Source: an uncultured Bacteroidales bacterium (lineage in GTDB: Bacteria > Bacteroidota > Bacteroidia > Bacteroidales > P3). From it: DNA of 64,000 bases. The position numbers and the translations under genes were made by a program. The stretch covers positions 124,001 to 188,000 of the forward strand of contig CAMUZR010000001.1 in assembly GCA_947165255.1 (NCBI GenBank). The letters run 5' to 3'. Below the pieces are notes generated by a model, which was given only the letters and a program-made list of their open reading frames with translations, searched no databases and was not told the origin of the DNA. Shown here in pieces: positions 17,295-26,201 of the stretch; the stretch's first letter is position 1; each line of letters begins with the position of its first letter.

Positions 17295-19622
17295 ATGAGA
17301 AAAACTATTATAACCATATTGATTCTATTCACATTTGTTCCGGCTATTGGACAAACGGTTCCTGATTCCATGGCTGTCGTGCAACGTTCAACCCGCCCAA
17401 AAATTGGTATTGCACTCAGTGGTGGAGGAGCCAAAGGCGCCGCTCATATTGGCATCCTTAAGTACATGAATGAGATAGGCATTCCTGTCGACTATATTAC
17501 CGGCACAAGCATTGGCTCAATTATAGGTGGTCTCTACGCCTTGGGTTACACCCCCGACGAGATGGCCTACCTGATAGCTAATATGGACTGGTCCTATTAT
17601 ATGAGCAATAGCGTCGACCGCTTTTACCAGTCATCCACCAATCGCGAGCAGAGAAGCCAGTTTCTCTTGTCGGTTCCCTTTGGAACCGGCAATTTCGAAC
17701 GACGTTCTTTCGATATTCTTTCTACTTTGCCCAGTGGCGTTATCAACGGGGCAAGTCTTATCAACCTCTTCAACCGTCTCAGTATAGGCTACAATGACTC
17801 CGTAGATTTCAATAAGTTACCAATTCCTTTTGCCTGTGTGGCCACCGACATTCTCTCAGGCGATTCGGTAGTTCTCCATGGGGGTAATTTCGCCAAAGCC
17901 ATACGCTCTAGTATGGCAATTCCAGGCGTTTTTTCTCCAGTAGAATGGGATGGGCACCTTCTTGCCGACGGTGGTTTGGTAGACAATTTTCCAGTGGACG
18001 TTTGTCTTCAGATGGGTGCTGATATTGTTATTGGTGTTGACTTAGGGGACAAGATGGCTGCTTCGGCTGAGGAACTTAAGTCCCTGCCTCAACAGATCTC
18101 TCAGTACCTAAGTATTGCTGTATCCAACAACAAGAACAGCAACAAGGAGCTCTGTCATCTCTATATGCACCCTGATGTATCTGGTTACAACATGCTTAGT
18201 TTCACCCATGATGCCATCGACACCATGATAAGACGTGGCTATGAGTGCGCCAAAGCCCACCATGATGAATTAATGGTAATAAAAAGACGTCTCGACAGCT
18301 GCGGTGTTTTTAGGCAGACACTGCAGGCTCCTCGTGCAAAGTACCTCACCCAGCAGGATACCTTCGTTCTGGCTAATGTCATTTACAATGGAGTTACCGA
18401 AGAAGAGCAATCATGGCTTAAAGAACAGGACGGTATAGAAACGGGGCTTCCAATGACCATCAACGATATAGAGAATGCCATTAATATTCTTATGGGTACA
18501 GGCTCTTTTGCTACCATCACCTATAAACTTCACGAAACCGATGAAGAATACTGGCTGACCCATCTGGTCTATTCCGATGCTTTAGGCCGCGAAAGCTACC
18601 GGTTGGTCATAAATTTGGAACGTGCCGAACCACATAAATTCGCCATTGGATTTCGTTATGACTCCGAGGAGAGCGCCTCGCTGCTTTTCCATTTCGGTTG
18701 GAACGAGCAACGTCTGGCCGGGTACAGAGCAGCGTTGAATGTTAATCTCAATTACAATTTCCGTTGGAATGTCAAACTCTCTTACGCAGGTCTTGGCATA
18801 GGAGACGTGAATCTGGCATATCATTATCACAACAGTTCAGTTAATGTGAGTGGCAATGACTCCATGGCCTTCGCCGGTTTTGTCGACCATCACAATATCA
18901 GTTTCTACCTTTCCCAGTTTAATTTTCGCGATGTGTCCTTGGCCTTTGGACTTGACGAGGACTTCTATGCCAACCGCAGTGGATTCTCCCTGGACAATAT
19001 GCTCAGCGACGGTCTTTTCCACCTCGACCGTACCAAAAATTTCTTTGGTGTCTTTTTAAAGGGACGATATGACAATCTCGACGATGCCTATTTCGCCAAC
19101 CGCGGATTCTATGGAACCTTCAATCTCAGTTGGCGCAAGGAGAATAAGTACCTTTTTTATAGTGATGCCGCTGGTTTTGCTGCGGTTGCGGCCAATTTCC
19201 AGACTTATATATCACCCTCTTCGCGAGTCACTCTCATCCCTCAGGGTCATCTTCGTCTTTTGATGGACAAGAAATCATCCTGGTACGACAACTTCATCGG
19301 AGGCTCCCTGCCCGGACGCTATCTTGACCACCAGATGCCTTTCATCGGTTTCTCAAACCCTATGTATGTCAATAATTATGCTGCCATCATAAGGCTTGAT
19401 ACGCGATACAATTTTCATGGCAACTTCTATGCCTACCTTATGATGAATTACCTTCTACATGTCGATGAATTGCAGATGTTGGAACAGGGCTTACAAGGTG
19501 TATTTGGACTCGGGTTACGAGTGGCATATAAGTCGGCTATCGGGCCAATCTCGGCCGACCTCTACTGGAATAGTCTAACCCACCGTGTAGGTGCCTATCT
19601 CAATATCGGTTATGTTTTCTAA
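17295..19622 (+). CDS. Patatin-like phospholipase with C-terminal outer-membrane barrel
   Basis: A 775-residue protein with a signal peptide (TIITILILFTFVPAIGQ), then a patatin domain at about 35-330. The oxyanion loop is SGGGAKGAAHIG, the nucleophile elbow is GTSIGS, and the Asp of the Ser-Asp dyad is in LADGGLVDNFPVD. A POTRA-like region (about 355-435) is followed by a beta-barrel of the Omp85/TamA type ending in GAYLNIGYVF with the aromatic C-terminus required for outer-membrane assembly. This matches PlpD-like type Vd autotransporters, except that members in Bacteroidetes often keep the passenger at the outer membrane. It overlaps murB closely (stop at 19622, murB ATG at 19624). Confidence 0.93.
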   Translation: MRKTIITILILFTFVPAIGQTVPDSMAVVQRSTRPKIGIALSGGGAKGAAHIGILKYMNEIGIPVDYITGTSIGSIIGGLYALGYTPDEMAYLIANMDWSYYMSNSVDRFYQSSTNREQRSQFLLSVPFGTGNFERRSFDILSTLPSGVINGASLINLFNRLSIGYNDSVDFNKLPIPFACVATDILSGDSVVLHGGNFAKAIRSSMAIPGVFSPVEWDGHLLADGGLVDNFPVDVCLQMGADIVIGVDLGDKMAASAEELKSLPQQISQYLSIAVSNNKNSNKELCHLYMHPDVSGYNMLSFTHDAIDTMIRRGYECAKAHHDELMVIKRRLDSCGVFRQTLQAPRAKYLTQQDTFVLANVIYNGVTEEEQSWLKEQDGIETGLPMTINDIENAINILMGTGSFATITYKLHETDEEYWLTHLVYSDALGRESYRLVINLERAEPHKFAIGFRYDSEESASLLFHFGWNEQRLAGYRAALNVNLNYNFRWNVKLSYAGLGIGDVNLAYHYHNSSVNVSGNDSMAFAGFVDHHNISFYLSQFNFRDVSLAFGLDEDFYANRSGFSLDNMLSDGLFHLDRTKNFFGVFLKGRYDNLDDAYFANRGFYGTFNLSWRKENKYLFYSDAAGFAAVAANFQTYISPSSRVTLIPQGHLRLLMDKKSSWYDNFIGGSLPGRYLDHQMPFIGFSNPMYVNNYAAIIRLDTRYNFHGNFYAYLMMNYLLHVDELQMLEQGLQGVFGLGLRVAYKSAIGPISADLYWNSLTHRVGAYLNIGYVF

Positions 19623-19623
19623 G

Positions 19624-20616
19624 ATGGAAATATACACCACCTTTGGGCTCCCGGCTTCAGCCGACAGCTATCTTGTCATTAATGACGAGATTCAACTTCG
19701 TAAACTGCTTTCTTCTGGTCAACTTTCCGATTCATTTTTCATTTTGGGAGGAGGCAGCAATGTGGTTTTCACCAAACACTTTCCTGGAACCATAGTCCAT
19801 CTGGATAATAAAGGCATCCGCTTATTAGGTGTGGACAGTACTTCTGGTGACTACCTAGTAGAGGCAGCAGCAGGCGAGGTCTGGGACGATTTTGTCCACT
19901 ATTGCATCTCTAATGGGTGGTACGGTCTCGAAAATCTTGTGGCTATTCCCGGCACTGTTGGAGCCGCCCCAGTGCAAAATGTGGGAGCCTATGGTAAGGA
20001 GGCAAAAGACAGCATTTTCCGTGTGCGAACATTTGAAATTTCAACGGGACATGAACGTATCTTTACCAATGAGGAATGCCAGTTCGCTTATCGCAACAGC
20101 GTTTTCAAGGAACCTCTAAAGAATCGTTACATCATCTGGTCCGTCGTTTTCCGCCTTTCGAGTGTTTTCCGTCCCGACCTTCATTATAAGGCACTTTCCG
20201 AAGCCCTTTACTCCGCTGGTATCGAACAACCATCGCCTCAGCAGATGGCCGATGCCATTTCCAAAATCCGTTGGGGCAAACTTCCTCGTCCAGAAGAGAT
20301 GGGCAGTGCAGGCAGCTTTTTTAAGAACCCGGTTGTCCCTGTCGACCATTACCTAAAACTCAAAGCCTCTTACCCTGACATGGTTGCCTATCCTGTTCCC
20401 GGCGGTTATAAGCTGGCCGCAGGTTGGCTCATAGAACATGCTGGCTGGAAAGGACGTGCCATGGGCAGATGTGGCGTATACGAAAAACAAGCTCTCGTTT
20501 TAGTTAACTTAGGTGGATGTTCCGGTGATGAAGTTCTTGCATTGGCTGAGGCGGTCACGGCCGATGTCCGTGCTCAATTCGGTGTTTCTCTCGAAAAAGA
20601 GGCCATTATCATCTAA
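19624..20616 (+). CDS. murB: UDP-N-acetylenolpyruvoylglucosamine reductase
   Basis: A 330-residue FAD enzyme making UDP-MurNAc for peptidoglycan. Motifs are FILGGGSNVVF and GLENLVAIPGTVGAAPVQNV in the FAD-binding domain, then RWGKLPRPEEMGSAGSFFKN (with the proton-donor Ser) and the C-terminal domain GWLIEHAGWKG. The length and the type I form fit E. coli MurB-like enzymes. The start at 19624 is chosen because the next in-frame upstream starts lie inside the patatin barrel sequence and add no family similarity. Confidence 0.96.
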   Translation: MEIYTTFGLPASADSYLVINDEIQLRKLLSSGQLSDSFFILGGGSNVVFTKHFPGTIVHLDNKGIRLLGVDSTSGDYLVEAAAGEVWDDFVHYCISNGWYGLENLVAIPGTVGAAPVQNVGAYGKEAKDSIFRVRTFEISTGHERIFTNEECQFAYRNSVFKEPLKNRYIIWSVVFRLSSVFRPDLHYKALSEALYSAGIEQPSPQQMADAISKIRWGKLPRPEEMGSAGSFFKNPVVPVDHYLKLKASYPDMVAYPVPGGYKLAAGWLIEHAGWKGRAMGRCGVYEKQALVLVNLGGCSGDEVLALAEAVTADVRAQFGVSLEKEAIII

Positions 20617-20663
20617 GGTAATAATTTAAAATAGTCATAAGAATAAATATAACTTTTCAAGAT

Positions 20664-21302
20664 ATGCAAAAAACTCCTGAAACCTTTTGGAAATGGTTTG
20701 TGGCCAATGCCGAACAACTCACCATGCTTAATGATATTTCTGAGACTGAAGGCAAGCAACTGCTCGAGCAAATGCAGCACCAACTCGATGCCTATTGTGA
20801 GGGTCTAACATTCGAGGTCGGCGAACAAACCGCTCAAGGCCGCACTCTTACTTTCAGTGCCGAAGGCGATTTCGACCTTTTCCGCTATGTAGTAGAATTG
20901 GTCGACAATGCACCCGATGTTGACTGGTGGGAGTTTGTGCCTTTCAAACAGCCCAAAGGCAAATCGTTGAAAGTCACTTTCGATAAGTATCGCTTCGATA
21001 CCACTAAGATGGCCTTCATGCAGCTTGAGAGCGAAGAAGAACCCGACATTATCGGACTCCGAGTGGCATTGCCCGACCTTCCAGTTAACTATCGTCCTCG
21101 CGAGGACAACCCCGACGACGATGACCTCCTCGTGGGTGTCTATGTTACCCTTGAAGCAATATTGGGTGAGTTCGATTGCACCACTCTTGTCGGCTATCTT
21201 GAGGTTTGCCCAATGCCAAAAGAGCCCTTCAAAGAAGGTTTTAGGCCTTTGGACGACCTCCCAGAATTCGTCGAATGGTTTAAACGTTCGCGCGAAAAAT
21301 AA
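20664..21302 (+). CDS. Conserved hypothetical acidic protein
   Basis: A 212-residue soluble protein, strongly acidic and rich in Phe and Trp (VDWWEFVPFKQPKG, PREDNPDDDDLLVGVYVTLE). There is no signal peptide or membrane segment. The alternating beta strands and a run of DDDD near residue 155 suggest a cytoplasmic alpha/beta domain of the DUF695 kind, but I do not assign it. It follows murB by 47 bp and precedes the purA promoter. Confidence 0.75.
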   Translation: MQKTPETFWKWFVANAEQLTMLNDISETEGKQLLEQMQHQLDAYCEGLTFEVGEQTAQGRTLTFSAEGDFDLFRYVVELVDNAPDVDWWEFVPFKQPKGKSLKVTFDKYRFDTTKMAFMQLESEEEPDIIGLRVALPDLPVNYRPREDNPDDDDLLVGVYVTLEAILGEFDCTTLVGYLEVCPMPKEPFKEGFRPLDDLPEFVEWFKRSREK

Positions 21303-21386
21303 GTGTCCAATGTTGATTATAGGTTCAAATGGTCGCGGTGTAGCCGTTGTAAAACAACATTTTTTCGCTATAACAAAAAAAAATCG

Positions 21387-21394
21387 TATCTTTG
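21387..21394 (+). promoter_or_regulatory. -7 promoter box for purA
   Basis: TATCTTTG followed by CA, 43 bp upstream of the purA ATG. Confidence 0.75.
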
Positions 21395-21436
21395 CAACCG
21401 ATTTTTTAGTAATGTATTCTTTTAAATAACTATATA

Positions 21437-22729
21437 ATGAGCAAAGTAGATGTTCTGTTGGGTCTCCAGTGGGGAGACGAGGGCAAGGGAAAAATCGTTG
21501 ATGTACTCACACCCGAGTACGATGTAATCGCCCGTTTCCAGGGCGGCCCCAATGCCGGCCACACCATCGAATTCGGCGGCATCAAGCATGTCCTTCACAT
21601 TATACCTTCGGGCATTTTCCACGAACACAAAATGAATGTAATCGGCAATGGCGTACTCGTCGAGCCTTACATCTTTCAGCAAGAGGTACAAGCCTTAGCG
21701 TCCAAGGGTGTCAATGCCACTAAGAACCTCTACCTATCCAAGAAGGCACACCTCATCCTTCCATCTCATCGGATGCTCGACGCTGCTAACGAACAGGCTA
21801 AGGGTAACGCCAAAATAGGTTCGACCCTCAAAGGCATCGGACCCGCCTACACCGACAAAATCGCCCGCAGTGGCCTCCGCATTGGTGACATTATGGCATC
21901 TGACTTCCGTGAGCGTTACGAACTTCTAAAGTGTCAGCATCTGCAGACTGCCCATACCCTCAAATTCGATCTCGCTGCATTCCGCATTGACAATATGACC
22001 CTAGAGGAATACGAACAAAAGTGGCTTGCGTCTCTCGAAACTTTAAAAAAGTTCGAACTCATCAACAGCGAATACTTCATCAATAAGTGTCTCGACGAGG
22101 GTAAAAAAGTGCTTGCCGAAGGCGCGCAAGGCTCCATGCTCGACATTGATTTTGGCTCCTATCCTTTCGTCACCTCCTCCAATACCGTAACTGCAGGTGT
22201 TTGCTCCGGCCTAGGTGTGGCTCCCTCGCGCATTGGCCGTGTCATGGGCATTATCAAAGCCTACTGTACACGTGTGGGCGCAGGCCCTTTCCCCACCGAG
22301 CTGTTCGACGAGACAGGACGCCTCCTCTGCGAAATCGGACACGAATATGGCGCCACCACTGGTCGCTCCCGCCGTTGTGGTTGGATTGACATTCCTGCCC
22401 TCCGCTACGCTTGCATGCTCGACGGTGTTACCGACTTTTTCGTCACCAAGTCCGACGTCATGAACGACTTCGACGAAATAAAGATGTGCACCGCCTATCA
22501 AATCGACGGCAAGATAACCGACCAACTTCCTTTCGAATTCAACACTGTCGAAATCAAGCCTCAATACGTATCCTTCAAGGGATGGAAACAGAGTCTTGCC
22601 GGCATTTCCAAATACGATGACCTCCCCCAGAACCTGCGTGACTACGTGTCCGCCATCGAGCAGGTTACAGGGGTCAATGTCCGTGCCGTATCCATCAGCC
22701 CCGACCGCAAGGACGTAATTTTCAAATAA
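21437..22729 (+). CDS. purA: Adenylosuccinate synthetase
   Basis: A 430-residue GTP-dependent enzyme joining IMP and aspartate in AMP synthesis. It carries the N-terminal signature LGLQWGDEGKGKIVD with the catalytic Asp, NAGHTIEFGG with the catalytic His, GIGPAYTDKIAR, and EGAQGSMLDIDFGSYPFV. The C-terminal end has AVSISPDRKDVIF. The length is normal and all key residues are seen. Confidence 0.98.
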   Translation: MSKVDVLLGLQWGDEGKGKIVDVLTPEYDVIARFQGGPNAGHTIEFGGIKHVLHIIPSGIFHEHKMNVIGNGVLVEPYIFQQEVQALASKGVNATKNLYLSKKAHLILPSHRMLDAANEQAKGNAKIGSTLKGIGPAYTDKIARSGLRIGDIMASDFRERYELLKCQHLQTAHTLKFDLAAFRIDNMTLEEYEQKWLASLETLKKFELINSEYFINKCLDEGKKVLAEGAQGSMLDIDFGSYPFVTSSNTVTAGVCSGLGVAPSRIGRVMGIIKAYCTRVGAGPFPTELFDETGRLLCEIGHEYGATTGRSRRCGWIDIPALRYACMLDGVTDFFVTKSDVMNDFDEIKMCTAYQIDGKITDQLPFEFNTVEIKPQYVSFKGWKQSLAGISKYDDLPQNLRDYVSAIEQVTGVNVRAVSISPDRKDVIFK

Positions 22730-22799
22730 GAAAAAAATCATCTTGCACACAATATTTTAACAATATCTTCGTTTAAAGGGCTATAAAAATAAACTAACG

Positions 22800-23855
22800 A
22801 TGAAAAAAGTAGTTCTTCTCCTCCTTCTTACCCTGCCGTTCCTCACTTTCGCGCAGACTAAGATTAAGGAAACCCAGGTGCCCAAGTCAGTGTTGATCTC
22901 CCTGGATAAGAAATATGAGTCCTACAAGGTCAAGACCTGGTACAAGTCCCCCGGACAGTACATCGCCGAGTTTTCCACCGACGGTCAGAACGGTCGTGCC
23001 TACTTTACCCATAATGGTGATTGGCAGTACTCTACCTACCCAACCAAACAGGCCGACTGCCCGACTGCCATGAACAGCTATTTCGTCGACAACTACCCTG
23101 GCTATCGCATCCGTTCCATTGAGTATGTCGAACAAATGGACGGCGATGTCTACTACCGCATGATTATCGTCAAAACTGGTGTCGGCTATAACGACAACGA
23201 GCTCATCTTTGACCCCCGCGGACGTCTCCAAAAGAGCAATGCACCCGACCCCGATGCCGTTAAACGCGAATACTACACTCTCAATAATCCCGATGCCGGC
23301 GACGAAGGTCAGGACGAGCGTCTTCGCAACCTCAAGAGCAACAAGGGCGGCAAACGTCCTGCACCTGTCGAAGACACCCCCGAAGTGGTCAATGTCGATA
23401 CTACCGCTGCCATAATGGCTCATTTCAATAAAATCTGCCCACCTTCCAAGCTGACAACCATCCCCGAGTGGGTCAACCGTGCTGGTGGCCGTGTGGCAGC
23501 CTACTACTACAACCGTCAGGGCGTAGAGATGGAAGAGGTTTATGATGTAGCCACTGAAGCCCACATCATGTCTGGCAAGGTACTCGACAAGAAACACTAC
23601 ACCGCTGCTATTGTCAAATATCTCGACCAAAAGTTCAAAGGCGAGCAATATAAGATTGAGCGCATGATTGTCTACACTTACGACTCCAAGTGGCGTATCG
23701 ACGGCAAGAAACCTAAACCCTACACCTACGTCGTCATCAGCCAGAAAGTCAAGGGTCTTGGCAACAAACTCAAATACACTCGAATGGAATTTGATGCCTC
23801 TGGTAATTTCACCAACCTTTTGGCACAACCCATCGACAAAAACGACATTCAGTAA
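22800..23855 (+). CDS. Secreted protein with PepSY-like (DUF2874) repeats
   Basis: A 351-residue protein with a clean signal peptide (VVLLLLLTLPFLTFAQ). Two copies of a PepSY-like/beta-lactamase-inhibitor-like fold are visible: residues about 25-135 (VPKSVLISLDKKYESYKV, WYKSPGQYIAEFSTDG, then MNSYFVDNYPGYRI) and about 205-330. The linker between them is charged and Pro-containing (RLRNLKSNKGGKRPAP). Such proteins are common periplasmic or surface proteins in Bacteroidetes with no fixed function. It sits between purA and tRNA-Leu. Confidence 0.8.
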   Translation: MKKVVLLLLLTLPFLTFAQTKIKETQVPKSVLISLDKKYESYKVKTWYKSPGQYIAEFSTDGQNGRAYFTHNGDWQYSTYPTKQADCPTAMNSYFVDNYPGYRIRSIEYVEQMDGDVYYRMIIVKTGVGYNDNELIFDPRGRLQKSNAPDPDAVKREYYTLNNPDAGDEGQDERLRNLKSNKGGKRPAPVEDTPEVVNVDTTAAIMAHFNKICPPSKLTTIPEWVNRAGGRVAAYYYNRQGVEMEEVYDVATEAHIMSGKVLDKKHYTAAIVKYLDQKFKGEQYKIERMIVYTYDSKWRIDGKKPKPYTYVVISQKVKGLGNKLKYTRMEFDASGNFTNLLAQPIDKNDIQ

Positions 23856-23876
23856 TGCTTTCGGGCATTACCACCT

Positions 23877-23958
23877 GCGGATATGGCGTAATTGGTAGCC
23901 GCGTTAGACTTAGGATCTAATGGTGCAAGCCGTGGGGGTTCGAGTCCCCCTATCCGCA
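23877..23958 (+). tRNA. tRNA-Leu (anticodon TAG)
   Basis: An 82-nt tRNA with acceptor arms GCGGATA and TATCCGC, anticodon arm TTAGA-CTTAGGA-TCTAA giving anticodon TAG, a variable arm of class II type and T-arm GGGGG-TTCGAGT-CCCCC. The discriminator is A and CCA is not encoded. Confidence 0.95.
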
Positions 23959-23965
23959 CAACCCC

Positions 23966-23993
23966 AAGGCAGGAGTAACTTCCTGCCTTTTTT
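23966..23993 (+). terminator. Rho-independent terminator after tRNA-Leu
   Basis: Stem AAGGCAGGA (23966-23974) and TCCTGCCTT (23981-23989) with a 6-nt loop, followed by a T-run. Confidence 0.9.
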
Positions 23994-24147
23994 GTTTCCC
24001 ATATACACCCTCTTGTTTACGCCAACTTCCCCCAACGGGCCTGTTACTCATGCTCATATTATCCCTTGCTCAGTTTTCAGGAAGAATGTAGACTGCACCT
24101 AGAACGTAGGTATGACGATGCCACAAACATTAGGAAACTTCTATTAA

Positions 24148-24232
24148 TCACCCCATCGGGGTGAGATATGAATAACACCGTACGTAGTGCGGTGATTATC
24201 TGAGGCAAACAGATGCGTCCCGATAGGGACGC
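24148..24232. repeat. Three-hairpin intergenic repeat unit
   Basis: Three short perfect or near-perfect hairpins in a row: TCACCCC/GGGGTGA (24148-24164), CACCG with CGGTG (24176-24194, inner TAC/GTA), and GCGTCCC/GGGACGC with loop GATA (24215-24232). The layout resembles dispersed intergenic hairpin repeats of Bacteroidales. The rest of the 23994-24654 gap has no gene I can support. Confidence 0.6.
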
Positions 24233-24540
24233 GACACGTAAACAAATAAATAGAACCCACCATTAGTCATGCGAGTATGTCTTATTTCTCAAGTTCATGT
24301 CTATTCAGACCATTTCTGTATCACTTCTACCAGGTGGCTTTCTTTCCGCCGATTCTCTGTCGAAACCATACACGACGTGCTTTCTTCACATCATTTGCAG
24401 CAATATGCCCAATCTGCTCTTAACTAATACAGGCCTGTCATAAGCCCTGAGACCAGTTGCTCCCCAGCAGAGCTCCTCACCGCTTCATCGACGGTGCTAA
24501 GTTACAAACCATTTCTATAATGACCTAATCTCAGTCAAAA

Positions 24541-24604
24541 AAACAGCCTGATTTTTGTCCATTAGAGAGTGCCCTCTCTAAAACAGCCTAATTTTTGTCC
24601 ATTA
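24541..24604. repeat. Direct repeat pair flanking a palindrome
   Basis: A 24-bp direct repeat beginning AAACAGCCTGATTTTTGTCC, present at 24541-24564 and again (one mismatch) at 24581-24604. Between them is the hairpin TTAGAGAG-TGCC-CTCTCTAA (24562-24581). Confidence 0.8.
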
Positions 24605-24654
24605 CACCGATCTTTCTTGACTATCATATCACCTAGTGGTCAGGCGATATGACA

Positions 24655-26181
24655 TTAAGGCTGGACAAGTAGTTTCTTTGTGGAGGTACCAGCGGCAGTC
24701 TGCACCAGCACAACGTAGGAGCCCTGCGGCCATCCCCGTACCGAGAAGGTACAGGTCAAACCCTGAGCATCGGTTTTGTAAAGCAGGCGGCCGTCCATGG
24801 CGTATACCTCCACGCCAGTCAGGCGGTAGGCGGAGGTGACGGTTACCTGGTCGGATGTGGGATTGGGGGTGAGGCGTACAAGGCCATCGAGACGGATGTT
24901 ACTATTGGGGCGTTCGGTCCAGAGTTCGCTAGGTTCACTACACCATCTGACAGGGTAGCTCCACTCGCTGTAGCGCAGGAAACCCTCGTCGCGACAGACA
25001 GTGCGCACCCATGCCGACATACTATCTCCAGTATGTAGAGAGTCAATGTAGCGCCACGCGCATCTGTCAAGGTCGACCATAGTTCCGTCGTCTGGGTCAA
25101 TGCCGACAGGTCCATACGAGAGCTGCCATTCTCTGTGATCCACATCGGCACTCTGCCAGCGTATGATAGTGGTGTCGCCAGCGTATCCAGTCACGTTGAA
25201 CCACTCCACCTGCGGACATTGTGGCAACTCGGTGTCCCAAAGGGTGTCGTATGTCTCGATGATGGGCAGTATCAAAAAGAAGTCCAACGCATAGCGGTTT
25301 ATCCACTGGTCCCGTGTGTAGCCAATCGGGGTCGATGATATGCCCATCACCCTCATAATCGTGTCTTCAAGCCACTGGGGGAAGGTCCAACGCTGCTTGA
25401 TTTTCATGGGGGCTGGCCAGCATGTAGAGTCGTATTTATCACCATGGAATGCTATCATCATGGCTCCCCATTGGGTAGGATACGGGGCTCTAACCCCTCC
25501 TTCAGGATACCACGCCCAAGCTTCCAAATGTTCGTAAAATGTCTGTGAGGCACCTACGTAGAACGAATCCTCCACACGGACTGGTTTTTTAAAAAATTGG
25601 TATTGAGGGCGCCACCAGGCAGTATCATCTTCACTACTTCTAGAAGGAAATGGTATGTGGCAGTCAAAAGTGTTGTTACCGTTAACTCGGGGTATCCGAG
25701 GACCGACCTGATAGGGGGGACCTAAGTGCAAGGCGGGCACTCGTTCTAGGAGCATGAGCGTGTCGGGCGTGACTTCATACAATAAGAGGTCTTCGGTAGG
25801 GAATGGCTCCACAGTAAAAGTATCAACGGGGCGAAACCAGTATGCTATGCCATGAACTGTGGCTCCGCCTTCAATGTAGTTGTATTGAATTTGTTCTCCA
25901 CTAAGTTCACGGCGGTACAAATAGGAAGTATAAGAAGGGTTCGCGGCGCGCATTGAGTCCTTAATATGCTCAAAGGGTATTTGGGGCATACCGCCATAGC
26001 AGTGCATCGCACCGCCTGTCGTGGTCATAATTGGGTGGTGTTGCGGGTCTGAGTCTAGCCACCCCTGATAGTCAAACTCTATATATGGCTTCAGCACCGT
26101 GTCTATCCGCACGATGTTTTGGCCCATCGCCCCGCTCAGGACAAACCATGTGGCTATAATTGTAAAAAAGTATTTCTTCAT
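24655..26181 (-). CDS. Secreted protein with type IX secretion sorting domain
   Basis: A 508-residue protein with signal peptide KYFFTIIATWFVLSGAMGQ. The C-terminal ~75 residues (LTPNPTSDQVTVTSAYRL, VEVYAMDGRLLY, GWPQGSYVVLVQT, and a basic STKKLLVQP tail) are a type A T9SS C-terminal domain, which directs export through the outer membrane and cell-surface attachment. The middle has a fibronectin-like stretch (WFNVTGYAGDTTIIRWQS) but no catalytic motif I can name. The ATG at 26179-26181 is chosen because it begins the signal peptide. It lies 20 bp after the preceding gene on the same strand. Confidence 0.88.
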   Translation of the reverse strand: MKKYFFTIIATWFVLSGAMGQNIVRIDTVLKPYIEFDYQGWLDSDPQHHPIMTTTGGAMHCYGGMPQIPFEHIKDSMRAANPSYTSYLYRRELSGEQIQYNYIEGGATVHGIAYWFRPVDTFTVEPFPTEDLLLYEVTPDTLMLLERVPALHLGPPYQVGPRIPRVNGNNTFDCHIPFPSRSSEDDTAWWRPQYQFFKKPVRVEDSFYVGASQTFYEHLEAWAWYPEGGVRAPYPTQWGAMMIAFHGDKYDSTCWPAPMKIKQRWTFPQWLEDTIMRVMGISSTPIGYTRDQWINRYALDFFLILPIIETYDTLWDTELPQCPQVEWFNVTGYAGDTTIIRWQSADVDHREWQLSYGPVGIDPDDGTMVDLDRCAWRYIDSLHTGDSMSAWVRTVCRDEGFLRYSEWSYPVRWCSEPSELWTERPNSNIRLDGLVRLTPNPTSDQVTVTSAYRLTGVEVYAMDGRLLYKTDAQGLTCTFSVRGWPQGSYVVLVQTAAGTSTKKLLVQP

Positions 26182-26201
26182 TTTCCTTTCCTTTCTGTCG
26201 G

